DNA from: Piscicola geometra
Taxonomy: Eukaryota; Annelida; Clitellata; Hirudinida; Piscicolidae
Assembly (NCBI GenBank): GCA_943735955.1
Contig: OX030956.1
Span: forward strand, 1,636,912 to 1,700,911
Reading direction: 5' to 3'
DNA length: 64,000 nt
Every line of letters begins with the position of its first letter. Position 1 is the stretch's first letter. The notes under the pieces are model-generated. The model saw only the letters and a list, made by a program, of their open reading frames with translations, ran no database searches and had not been told where the DNA came from. A program made the position numbers and the translations under genes. Positions 54,084 to 64,000 of this stretch are shown one piece after another.

Positions 54084-54197
54084 TTAATTTTCGTTAACAT
54101 TTTCATCATCGTCATCATCAGGATCATCATCATCGTCATCATCAAGATCATCATCATCTTCGTCCCAAGCGTCTTCACACGTCAGAGCTTGCTCCAA
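54084..54197 (-). CDS. Candidate terminal exon with an Asp-rich acidic tail
   Basis: On the minus strand, after ATGCTTAG (AG at 54199-54198), the frame LEQALTCEDAWDEDDDD continues as an Asp run broken by Leu and Pro and ends DENVNEN and TAA at 54086-54084. A minus-strand AATAAA lies about 250 bp further on (about 53834-53829). Many nuclear and chaperone proteins end in such tails, but a GAT microsatellite produces the same pattern, and no upstream exon was found. Confidence 0.3.
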   Translation of the reverse strand: MEQALTCEDAWDEDDDDLDDDDDDDPDDDDDENVNEN

Positions 54198-56635
54198 CTA
54201 AGCATTTGTTAGTGCTTTCATCATGAGCCTTACAAACAAGCGGGCTCGTCAACACACCAGAGCAATGATGTCTTCTTCCTTTCCACGTCGCCCTTCCTTA
54301 CAGCATTCCTTATTCACATTTTATAAATATTCATTCTTTCCTTTCGGCCACTGAAAAGATGTAAATGCTTCCCTTGGTCACCAGGCACCTTCATATCTAT
54401 CTAATCCTCGAAAATCCAAAGGTTATCTGGATTGTTTTCCACCACCAATAGTATTTCACCGTATAATTTTACAATTATTTGACTAGGTCATCCTTTTTGA
54501 CTCAGTCACTTCAATAAAAAGTTTTAAACATAACTATTCTTCGTATTTTAAATGATTTAAAAAAAAAAAAAAGTAATTTTAAAATATGTTTTCTCATTTA
54601 AATCTATTTCCATCGCCGTGTTTTTTGGGCATGGGTCAACAGCTTTCAATCTCATCTTGAAACTGCAAAAATAGATTTCCGAAAATTCACAAGTCCATTT
54701 AGAGGTGATAAAAGCTCAATCTTTGAAAAGCTTCTAATAATTAAAACCATTTATATTATTTATCATTTCTATTACTTTGAATTTTTTTATAAACTATATT
54801 AAAATAGTATTTTTAAAGAACAATTTTTTAGTTTTCTTTAGTGCAAGTATCAAATCGCCTCTCGTAGTAATGACGCAAATGAAGTTTTTCACATTTGTAA
54901 AAGCTTCTTGACTCTTTTAAATTTAGATTTTTCAAATGGAAACTTGAAACCTTTGTCACATCTGAAAACCGTATGTGTTATAAGATAGAATAAAGTTTTA
55001 TTAATTATTTTCAGTTTAGTTTTTTCATATTAAAACTGAAATACTCATGGTTATAGTCTGCTCATCCATTTCCCCGCTTTTAGAATTCTGTGTTCAGTTT
55101 ATGCGGCTGGCTTCGAGTGAGAATTAATGATATTGCAATCGCTTCAAAGGAAGGCATTGGAGGCGTGATGGAAATTCCAAGTCGACTTCTTAAATCAACA
55201 TTATCCGCTGTGAATAGTCGAAAACTCCATGAAAGTATAGGAGGCTACAAGAAGTTTTCTGCTAAATACTGATACTAACCCTATCATCTATCATCAAAGA
55301 TGCTTTAAACTTCTTTTCTTGCACTTTTGTAATGCAGATAGCTTGGAGTTTTTCCTAAGAGTGTTATCTTTCGATCTGTGCGGCCTCACTAAAGCTTCCA
55401 AGCGTCAGTTTCATCTGACTTTTTGTACGTGCAGATTTTCTTTCAATTAATTTTATCTCCGTAATTTATTTTCGCCGTAACAGAAAGATAGGATGAATTT
55501 AAAACTAGCCCAAGCTTGAGACTGTAAATCCTTTTAGAAATCTTATTGATTTCATTAACAAGACTCAGTAAAGGATTGCCATTTTCACTGGCGTTGCTTT
55601 ATTAGAGGTGTTTTCTCTTTCGGTTTGCGCGTTAAAATGGCTTTATTTCTTGAAAAATCTTTTTACAGATTTTTTTCAAGAAAACATGGGCAAACAAGCG
55701 GCTTCATTAGCCTATTATCATGCCGTTTGAGTGCAAATGAATCGATGTAGAACTAACATTGTCAGCCTTACCGGATATTTTTTATTATTAAATTTTATAT
55801 AAATCACTAGAGTTGTTGGTTTTTCTATGAACTTGCGAAAAGTGCATATATTTTGTATCTTTGAAGAAGTATGAAAACACTTTAAATGTAATATTTTTTC
55901 CTGTTAATTCGTTCCTTCCTTTACATGATCTCGAAAGTGGTTTAAAAGGAATTTCCTTGCATAGCCACTTCACTAATACAGTCTTTTCAAGCTTCTCTAT
56001 GCTATATAATAACTCACCTAGAGTGCGGTTACGATGGAAACCTAACTAGTTTCAAGAGTTTTTCCTTATATGACATTGAACCAATAAACAATATCAGATA
56101 CTAAATAAAATAAAATAAATAAGAATAGTTTATTCCTATAATACTTGGTAAATTGGGTGCCTCGTTAGTGCTTGGTCATTTCAGAAGGCAAAATAAAGTT
56201 CAATCTTTTCTAAATCCTAAAACAGATAAAGTTTTCTAATAACTTAAATAAAATTATTATATTTTTACATTTTAAAATATTTATTAAAGATTAAATTTTT
56301 TGGATGTGCTTCTGAGTTAAACAAAGATGAACTGATTTTCCAAAATTAATGAGTTTTGGTAACAAATCTGATGTTCATTTTTGGAAATTTTGTTTTTGTG
56401 AACTTTTAATAAACCTAATTTGAGAAGGCCAAGCACAAATGCGATTTTGATGAGATATATGTTCTATCCAAAGTGGCTGTGCCGACCAAAGGTACGATTT
56501 GCATACGTAATTAGTCTATTTTTAGCTATTTGGACCAAACTAGAATTAGTGTTTGTTTGAGTTTGATAGTGTTAAGAAAAGTTGCGATCATTTTTAAAAG
56601 AAAGTGTTAAATAAGTTAAGATAAGATAGTATAAG

Positions 56636-57271
56636 ATGGATAATCAAAAACAAATTTATTTTGATTTTTGCAAATATTTAAATTCTGGCAATACTATAGG
56701 TAGCAAAACAATAGGTAAAGAAAAAGAAAATAAAATTAAAAGATGTCTAAAAAAAGAAGAAAACTTCTCTAGAGTATTTAATAGATGGGTCAAGAGCCGA
56801 GGGTTCCAGCTTATTTCCCATGCAGCATTGGGACTTGAGGACGTACTTTGTCTACCCTCAAAATCTCAAGTAAGTTATTGTGATTTTATTATATTTTTTT
56901 AATATAAAGGAGTGCCAGTGCTTAAATTGGAGTTTCATGTTTTTTATCTCTGATAATTTTTTTAAAGGTGCACATTTGGGGTCCTTGGCAGCTGTTTCGG
57001 TGAGGCAGACCTAGAGTCCTATGAAGGGGACCTGAGACTGGATCATACAAATTGGGAGGCTTCCACCTCAATTTCTCTTAGGGCGGCTGCCATAAAAAGC
57101 AATCCTAGAAATGATTTTTGGGTTTCAGTTTGCCAATCTAAGACTAATTGCACCAGAAATTCATGCAGGTGCAAAATCCATGGAGTTATTTGCACAAGCA
57201 AGTGCCACAAGGGCACAGGGTGTCAAAATCAAGCTTGTGCAATTGATCCCACGATTTTGGCACTTGCATGA
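56636..57271 (+). pseudogene. Transposon-borne Cys-rich protein (CXC/tesmin-like cluster), split and out of phase
   Basis: The first open segment 56636-56869 starts MDNQKQIYFDFCKYL, is basic, and stops at a good donor (CAA|GTAAGT). The second, from an acceptor at 56967 to TGA at 57271, contains CTFGVLGSCFGEADLESYEG and then KTNCTRNSCRCKIHGVICTS followed by KCHKGTGC. This C-rich spacing is like the CXC zinc-binding clusters in several transposon-derived proteins. The simple splice joins them out of frame, so either a frameshift has occurred or a different exon structure is used. The family of the element is not identified. Confidence 0.5.
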
Positions 57272-57276
57272 ATTTC
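57148..57276. repeat. Inverted repeat inside the transposon ORF
   Basis: AGAAATTCATGCAGGTGCAAAATC (given as its 24-bp arm start AGAAATTCATGCAGGTGC) is matched by GATTTTGGCACTTGCATG on the other side about 75 bp away, so the transcript over the Cys cluster could form a hairpin. Confidence 0.7.
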
Positions 57277-57819
57277 TTTTTTATTATTTCATTATTAATT
57301 TAGGAATTAATTTGTTTTATTATTTTTGAAATTTATTTGTATTACATTCCTAACATTTATTTTTATTAAATTTCTGGATAATTATTGGTATTAATAGCAT
57401 TTAATTAATCATCTTCTCTCTTATTTTCTTTTATTTCATTGACTTATCCACTTAGTCATTCATTTGTAGTCATTTACTCAGTCATTTATTTCATGATATT
57501 TTTATTCTATTTATATATTTTTTATCTATTATTATTATTAGTCCACTAAGTACCTGACAAATAGCGCTTTTGAATTTTATTATTATTATTATTATTAAAT
57601 TTTATATATAATTTTTATTACATTTTTTATATGCTTTTTATTACATTTCATATCTTTTTACAGGATTAATTTGTTTTATTATTTCTGACATTTATTTGTA
57701 TAAAATTTTTGATAATTATTGGTATTAAATATTGGAATTGGAATTAAATAAAACTGTAAAAAATTATTAATTAGAATATAATTAGAATTATTGAATAGAT
57801 TATTATATTCTAATTATTA

Positions 57820-58025
57820 ATTACATCTAAATTATATTTTCAGTTTGAAAATATTTAAAAAAACTGTAAGTTTAGATAGTAGTTTAGATATTAATTCGAT
57901 TTTAAAATAACATCTAAATTATATTTTTAGTTCGAAAATTTTATTTAAATAATATCAAAAAAACTGTATGTTTAGATATAATTATTAATTAGATTTTAAA
58001 ATAACATCTAAATTATATTTTTACC
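57820..58025. repeat. Tandem repeat of about 95-110 bp within the transposon
   Basis: The block TTTTAAAATAACATCTAAAT, then TATATTTTTAG, then AAAAAACTGTA(A/T)GTTTAGAT recurs two to three times with small indels next to the right terminal repeat. Confidence 0.7.
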
Positions 58026-58166
58026 TTGAAAGGTTTAGATAGACCCTCATTATTTATCAAATTCAAACACTAATTCTAGTTTGGTCCAAATAGCTAAAAA
58101 TAGACTAATTACGTATGCACATCGTACCTTTGGTCGGCACAGCGACTTTGGATGGAACATATATAT

Positions 58167-59504
58167 AATTTTTAGATGCACAAATGATGTCCAGCTAGAG
58201 AATGATTCAGTTAAAGGCTGCAAAAAGAGTCAGTGGGAAGAGTTTAACTTGTAATCAGAAAGATATCATTTCGATCTTGTAAATTTTTTGTTTGAATGAT
58301 TGCTGACTTGTTGAGCTAGATTTTTGTAAATTATATGTTTTACATGAATATGCATATGAAACTGGATAGTTAGACTTTTCACTTGTCTTATGGCTTAGAT
58401 GCAGTGAAATCTTGAAATGCCGCAAACTACTTACTCTTTTTTTAATTTAAATTCATTGCAATTTTTTTCTGTTTTTTATTTTATATGAAATTATTAAAAA
58501 GTTTTTCTCCTGAAATGAAATTTCATAAAAATAGGATAAGTAATCTTTCACGGTTGACGCTTCAAAAACACTTGAAGATCATATGAAAAAGCTAAAATTC
58601 AAAAGAATTTAATAAGTTTAAGACGATCTTTTTGAAATTTCTTGAATTTTTACAATATAGCACTTTGTAAGATTCAAAAAACATTATAGATGAAATATAT
58701 TAAAGTACTTTTAAAGTATTAAAAATGCGACGTTTTTAATAAGATAATATAACCACAGTTTATCTGTTTCAAATGCAACAGATTTCAGTCGGCACAAATC
58801 TCCGCCATGAAATCATAAAGTTTCAAAGTCTCGCAAGGATTAAGGTATTTACGAGCCATGAACCGACCACGATATCCGATCTTTACGCAGGCGCGTTAAG
58901 CACGCAACAGGGCGGTAATATGGACCGAGAAATGATTTAAAGAGTCAGTTAGCCTCTGCACTTCGTAGAGACCCAACCACTGTCTCTCTCAGTGTCTCTG
59001 AAGTCTGCTAGAAATATTTTTTTAAGCTTCGAACTGAAATATAAAGTATCTTTTTTTTTTATTAAACGGTTTATACATTTTTTTTCATGAATTTTTATAA
59101 CTTTTTATTTATCTAACAAAGCTTCATTTGAAGCAAAAAAATTAATGCAATATTTAAGGTTTGGTTTATGTGTGTTAAGTAGGTGAGCCCAACAAGTAAA
59201 AATAGTAGGATCTCGTTAAGCGCTCATCCATGCAGACAATCGAATTGACTCGTTCGAAACTATTCAGTCGGAACGGTTCAAGGGGTTCAAGGCATCCGTA
59301 CAGTTTAAATACTGAATTCTTACTAGACAGTGTCTATTTAATTTTTTAAATTAAACTTTGAATTAAAAATTCAGGAAAATCAAATAATAGCTCACCTAAT
59401 GTTTAAATACTTACTTTTCTGTTTTTTTGTATCTTCAGTCAAAAATGTAGGTTTTTTATAGAAAAAATGAGTTCTGGAAATTATCTCCCTAAGCAATTAT
59501 ATAG
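58167..59504. other. AT-rich stretch with no supported gene
   Basis: A GC-richer block at about 58795-59015 stands out but has no long open frame. No RNA gene was recognised. Confidence 0.5.
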
Positions 59505-59638
59505 CAGCCAATAAATCAAGCAACAACCAACGAAACCACTATTTCTTCGCACAAAAACCATCTTCTGACTCCACCAATACCTCACTTTCAAGGACCAGTG
59601 TGCATTGGGACAGCAATCAGGCTGGCATAAAGCATTAG
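59505..59638 (+). CDS. Candidate terminal coding exon, gene unknown
   Basis: After TTATATAG (AG at 59503-59504) the plus strand is open, in the frame needing one base from the previous exon, for 44 codons to TAG at 59636-59638. It encodes NHYFFAQKPSSDSTNTSLSR and then TSVHWDSNQAGIKH. The polar, Ser/Thr/Asn-rich composition looks like a cytoplasmic tail end. AATAAA follows at about 59876. No upstream exon was linked. Confidence 0.3.
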
Positions 59639-60303
59639 TCGGATCAGTCAATTAGTGCGCTCCATTAAAGTCCTTGTACGATAACGCAAACCGATGCATC
59701 CCATTATGCAGACTCTATGACATCCCAGGAAACAAACCATTTCATCCCACTCTCTCGTCAAACTTTATGTTGATATTTTGGATTTCAAGCTTTGTAACTT
59801 TAAACTCAAAAAATAACTTTTTTTGTTTTTTATTCATCCAAATATGTTTTCAATATTATTAATTTTGAACTTTCAAATAAATTTCAATTCTTTCAAGTAT
59901 TCTTTTTCATGAGAACAATATCTTTTCGATTGAAGCATCTCTTATTCAATATTTCACGCTAGTCTCTCTTTAAGATTCTTGTTAAATTTTTCACGGAAAT
60001 GAACATGGAATGAGAAAAAGACGTAATAATTAATCATACTTAAATATTCCGAGAAATCTATATGGTAATAGATGGGTTGTAGAAGCCGTCTGAATGGCAT
60101 AAATACATTGGACAGGGAATGCATGTAAATACACAAACATAGTACCCATACTAACATAAGAACACACCCTTACACATCTGAAACAACATTTATTTCCAGC
60201 TATTCCACCTATTCCACATAACCCACAACCTGCCACCATTCCATCTACATTGAAGCTGGTGGGCCGATGGTTTCAAACGAGAGGGTGCTTTCATCGGTTT
60301 CTC

Positions 60304-60519
60304 TTACTCGTGAAATAGGTCTATTTCGGGTGGATGAGAAAAAAATGGTTGTTTCGGTTTTTGTGGGATTAGTTGTGTTTTGAGATAAGAATTACAATTA
60401 TAGAGATGTTGTGTCTCTTTTAGTGTCGGTGGAGGCTTCTTTCTAGCATGAAAGCGATAAGGCTTATAGAGCCCCATCTCCCATGCATACACCTTGCCGC
60501 ACCCTACAGCCATAGGACT
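60304..60519 (-). CDS. Candidate terminal coding exon, gene unknown
   Basis: After the acceptor CTTGCATTTACAG (AG at 60521-60520) the minus strand is open in phase 0 for 71 codons. It begins SPMAVGCGKVYAWEMGLYKP and continues through RFHARKKPPPTLKETQHLYN to the end PEIDLFHE. The strong acceptor and non-repetitive, Pro/Lys-rich composition favour a real exon. No family is recognised and no upstream exon was joined. Confidence 0.3.
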   Translation of the reverse strand, partial: SPMAVGCGKVYAWEMGLYKPYRFHARKKPPPTLKETQHLYNCNSYLKTQLIPQKPKQPFFSHPPEIDLFHE

Positions 60520-63500
60520 CTGTAAATGCAAGTTAGAACATTTTTTCTTCAATTTCATTACTAATCTGTCTTTTTATAAATAATTCTTCATCTCTTCTAA
60601 ACTTACTTTCAAATGAATATAATAAAGGCTTCATACCACATGCTTCTTGTTACCCTGATGAGATGGTTGCTGGGAGAAGACAGTAATTTTACACTGTAAT
60701 TTAAAAAAGTAATTTTTCGTGAAACAGTTTTGAAACTAAAATTTTCTTAAAAACTGAAAATATTAAAGCTTTTATTTTTACCTAACCCTCAAACATTTTT
60801 TAGTGATTCGAGTTCTTGATGAGGCGAAGTTTGAATGAAGCGAAGTCTAAATGAAGCGAGTTTCAGAATGTGGGAGACACACACAACCAGAATCGGTTGA
60901 TAATTACCAAATCGATCACTCATGAATCGCACTACAAGCTTCCACGAACGATTCAAACTTTGCTGTTAGTGCCTTACATTTATTGTTAATGAAAACTGAC
61001 ACAATTTCAAAATCTATTCAAGCATGCACAAAAGGTTTACTTAATTTTTGCTTTTGAAAAAAACTGCACCACATATTTTTAGATAGAAAATTTTGCTTGG
61101 CATCAGGTGAACAAAAAGGTTTGTGGCTTTGAAGAATTGTCTTGTTGATAGGTTGATGTCGTAGATAGAAGAGCTGTTTGTTCGTTGGACTAATTCAATT
61201 AATGCTGTTTTTCTGTTGTTTTTTCTTGTAAAAATTTTGGTCATATAAGGGCTGCTGTTATTTTACAATACTTTAGAATTATATTAAAGTCTTATGGTGA
61301 GGAAGGCTTAGGCATCTTTTTCAGACACAAGAGAAGAATCATTGCATTGTTTGGAAAGATTTTAAGTCCAATTAGACGTGGATCGGAAGTGGTGATTTGA
61401 CATAAAAAACTGCTTTGAAAGAATAAAGCAAAAACGGTCTAAGAATTTTAATAACGCGTAATTACTGAGCACAATTGGTGCCTGAATAGCTCGTTTGAAG
61501 TTGAAACGATAAGCCCTAAAGAAAACAAAAAAACTTGTTGCACGTTCAAAGAATAACTTTTTGGTTTTTTAAAATCGTCTGAAGAAGATCAAGGTCTTAT
61601 ATTATTAGTTTTATACTCAATGGTATTTCAGACTGATTCTCAAATCAGTAGTAATGAAGATGACTAAAAATATTTGTGTGGAATCAACTGAGCAAGAAGC
61701 TAAGCTATCTAGTACCTCAATGCTATGATACTTTTTGTAAAGTATTTTTATTTTCATATTAAATTCTAAATTATGGCATAAAAAAGATGGAAAGTTTTCA
61801 GTTTTGGACACATTAATCAAGACGGATGCAGGTTTATGGGGTTAGCGTAGCATGAAAAGGCAACAAAGCACAGGTCCTAATATGGAATTTATCGTTCCTC
61901 ATACGCAGCTTGCTCTGAATTTATGAAACTTAGATATTCTTTTATACTTGTATTACACAAAAGTATTTTAGTTGGATATATTTGGTGATTAAGTCAAGGT
62001 TGAAGACTCCACTTTCATGAGATTAGACTTTGGTTAATTATAATTATAATTATTGAAAACACAAAAATTATCGATTTGTTTAAAAAAGATTAAAAACGAG
62101 ATACTGAAGAATAAAATGAAAACAAAGTGTTGCTGGAAAGGCGTCAACCAGGGGAGCTGCAAAAGCAACAAAGAGAACACTTTCTAAATAAAAACAAAAG
62201 CGATCCAGATTTAAAATAACTTTCAAACGCCTTGTAACTTCAGCAGCAAACATCCAGCAATGCAGACTCCATCATACAGCCTTCATATGGCCTATCATGT
62301 ATGCAAATACCTATAAATACACATTCATGCTATGCCTATGAGGAAATGCCGAGTTGCCTGTAAATGCCATACATATCATTTTAGAAATAATGTATACGCC
62401 AAGAATCTACACATAGAAAACTAATTAGTAACACATACCTATTTAAATATTTTAATAAATTTTTCTTGACGGTATTTTTGAAAAGTAGGCTTTCAAAGTA
62501 ATTAAAAAGAATAATTAATAAGAAAAGACGCACTTTTTCAATACGTAGTGTGCTGTGATGGCGTGGCTGGAAAAACGCGTTTTAATGAATGCATGCAAAA
62601 AAGGGTATCCACCAAATATAACAGTTGAGAGGGGCTTTGAAGTTCTGGAACCAACTAAAAGAAATTCTTCATTCCTATTTCATCGGGCAGTTCATAATAT
62701 ACAAGCACGAGCCCCGTCTATAAAACTAAAACATAAATATGTTTTTTGGCTTTTAGTTTTGGAATTAATGAGTGTGTTTAAAACGTAAACTACAAATTTC
62801 AAAACTTTTTTTTCTCTGTATAAATGGCAGAGCCAGCTCCATCTCCACCCTCTTCATGATGCAACAGACCCATCCAACCCAAAAATCCACACTCTTTGAT
62901 TATCACAAAAATTAACATCACAATCTCACAATCAACCTCTTCCTCTAAACAATATTGAACTTCAGAGTTTATTTTCTACAAAGTAATAGTCTTTTTTTTA
63001 ATGATGAACATCTATTTCAGTGTCGCCTAATTATAATGTTTTGAACCACTAGTGAAATAGCTTGAAGCACAACCAAGCTTCCTTGCAAGTGGATTTTTTG
63101 ACCATCTCTCTTCAAAACTATAAAGCTACCAAGGCGTGTTTAACGCTGTTTGGAAACATATCTATGGACCATTGGACCATACATTGTATGGCTAGTCGTC
63201 CAAAGAATCTTTACGCGCAAAATCAACTGAAAGAGTGTTTTGTTGAGTCGTAAAAAGAGAATCAAAGGCGCAGTAATCAGATAAAATGAAGACATGAAAA
63301 GATCATGTAATTAGAGTCGAAACAAAAGCACTGTTTCGAACTAGTTACATTTATCTCATTAGTCGTCATAATCAGTAACCACACAATTAGTGGGCCAGTG
63401 CATGAGAGCTTCAACCTCACAATATTCTCCTCAACTACTGGGTCTAAGATACACCCAAGATGTAAGAACCCCAACCACTATATCTTACGCTGAAACGAAC

Positions 63501-64000
63501 ACATAAAAATGTGCTTTTTGGTATCGAAACATACAGAAACATAGAGGGATTCAAGCGAGAGAGTATTACAAGGCATACGTGTGTGTGCGTGCGAAGGAGT
63601 TTGCAGCTGGAGTGAGTAGCAGGGCAGCAGGCTAGATAATAACCAACAACCAGCCTCTTCAGCGCCTCCCTTCACACGCCTCTTGGTTCTTTCAAGGCAT
63701 TTCAAAGCGTTTCAGCATCTTCTTCGTTTTTGAGAGTTTCACAAGTTGACTTTGATTGCAGGTTCTACTCGTCTATCTCGGAAGTAAATGGGCTTGGTGG
63801 AGGTTTGATGCTTTGAGGTTATGTTTGGAAACGGCTGGTTTCTGAAGCTGGCGGGTTTAATTACGTTTTATTTCTTATCAAAGCTTAATTTAAGTTACTA
63901 TCCGGTAGAAAACGAGTTTAATTTTTTTGTTGTCTAACCTACAGGTTTAACCAACTTCTATATATGTTTTAAAAATCTTTTCGTTTCATATTTTACAGAA
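60520..64000. other. AT-rich stretch with no supported gene
   Basis: Only short unsupported open frames (for example 62555-62788 plus and 63478-63705 minus). No repeat family or RNA gene recognised. Confidence 0.45.

Larger units (their letters stand above)
56455..58166 (+). mobile_element. DNA transposon with about 110-bp terminal inverted repeats
   Basis: The left end (56455-56569) and the right end (about 58054-58166) are inverted copies. A core of about 75 bp from GCCGACCAAAGGTACGAT to GAATTAGTGTTTG has one mismatch between ends. Termini read ATATATGTTC...GAACATATAT in AT-rich flanks, so the target duplication cannot be fixed (TA, AT or longer). The interior holds a Cys-rich ORF, an internal hairpin, AT-rich filler (57270-57800) and a tandem repeat. 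No DDE transposase motif was seen, so it is probably a non-autonomous or decayed copy. Confidence 0.75.

Noticed and set aside
62555..62788. 77-residue plus-strand frame with GYPPNITVERGFEVLEPTKR
   Set aside because: The frame opens at a GTG or an internal ATG. There is no poly(A) signal, acceptor or recognisable motif, so it could not be supported as a gene.

Overview
The window is animal (metazoan) nuclear DNA. It is AT-rich, its genes are split by short GT-AG introns with canonical acceptors, AATAAA signals follow the stop codons, and it holds very long microsatellites, tRNA-derived SINEs, a LINE fragment and a TIR DNA transposon. The gene content (COG5, mitochondrial ribosomal protein S9, a five-CUB/LDLa membrane protein like nematode LEV-10, a seven-repeat protocadherin and a TMEM200-like protein) fits a bilaterian invertebrate. 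A lophotrochozoan such as an annelid is my best guess from the AT-rich, repeat-rich style, but I cannot prove it.

Layout: 1-18.6 kb is gene-dense. COG5 (minus) runs off the left edge and lies head-to-head with a LEV-10-like gene (plus, 3.7-11.4 kb). That gene ends tail-to-tail with MRPS9 (minus, 13.3-17.3 kb). Directly upstream of MRPS9 on the same strand is a two-exon gene for a 68-residue secreted protein that I do not recognise (17.7-18.6 kb). Many introns here are almost completely filled with microsatellite DNA that reaches into the splice sites.

From 18.6 to 34 kb the window is mostly AT-rich non-coding DNA with a few orphan exon candidates, a SINE with a 536-bp AAAT tail, a 364-bp CA array and a 5'-truncated LINE. 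A single-coding-exon TMEM200-like gene is at 34.4-36.0 kb and a protocadherin gene at 41.2-46.5 kb, with a plausible extra C-terminal exon near 48.0 kb. From 48 to 64 kb there is a tRNA-like SINE head, several orphan terminal-exon candidates and a 1.7-kb DNA transposon with about 110-bp terminal inverted repeats that carries a cysteine-rich ORF.

The named genes are not a pathway. They are independent housekeeping (Golgi tethering, mitochondrial translation) and cell-surface or neuronal-type genes. All exon structures were assembled by eye from splice sites, reading-phase continuity and remembered family motifs. No alignment was run.
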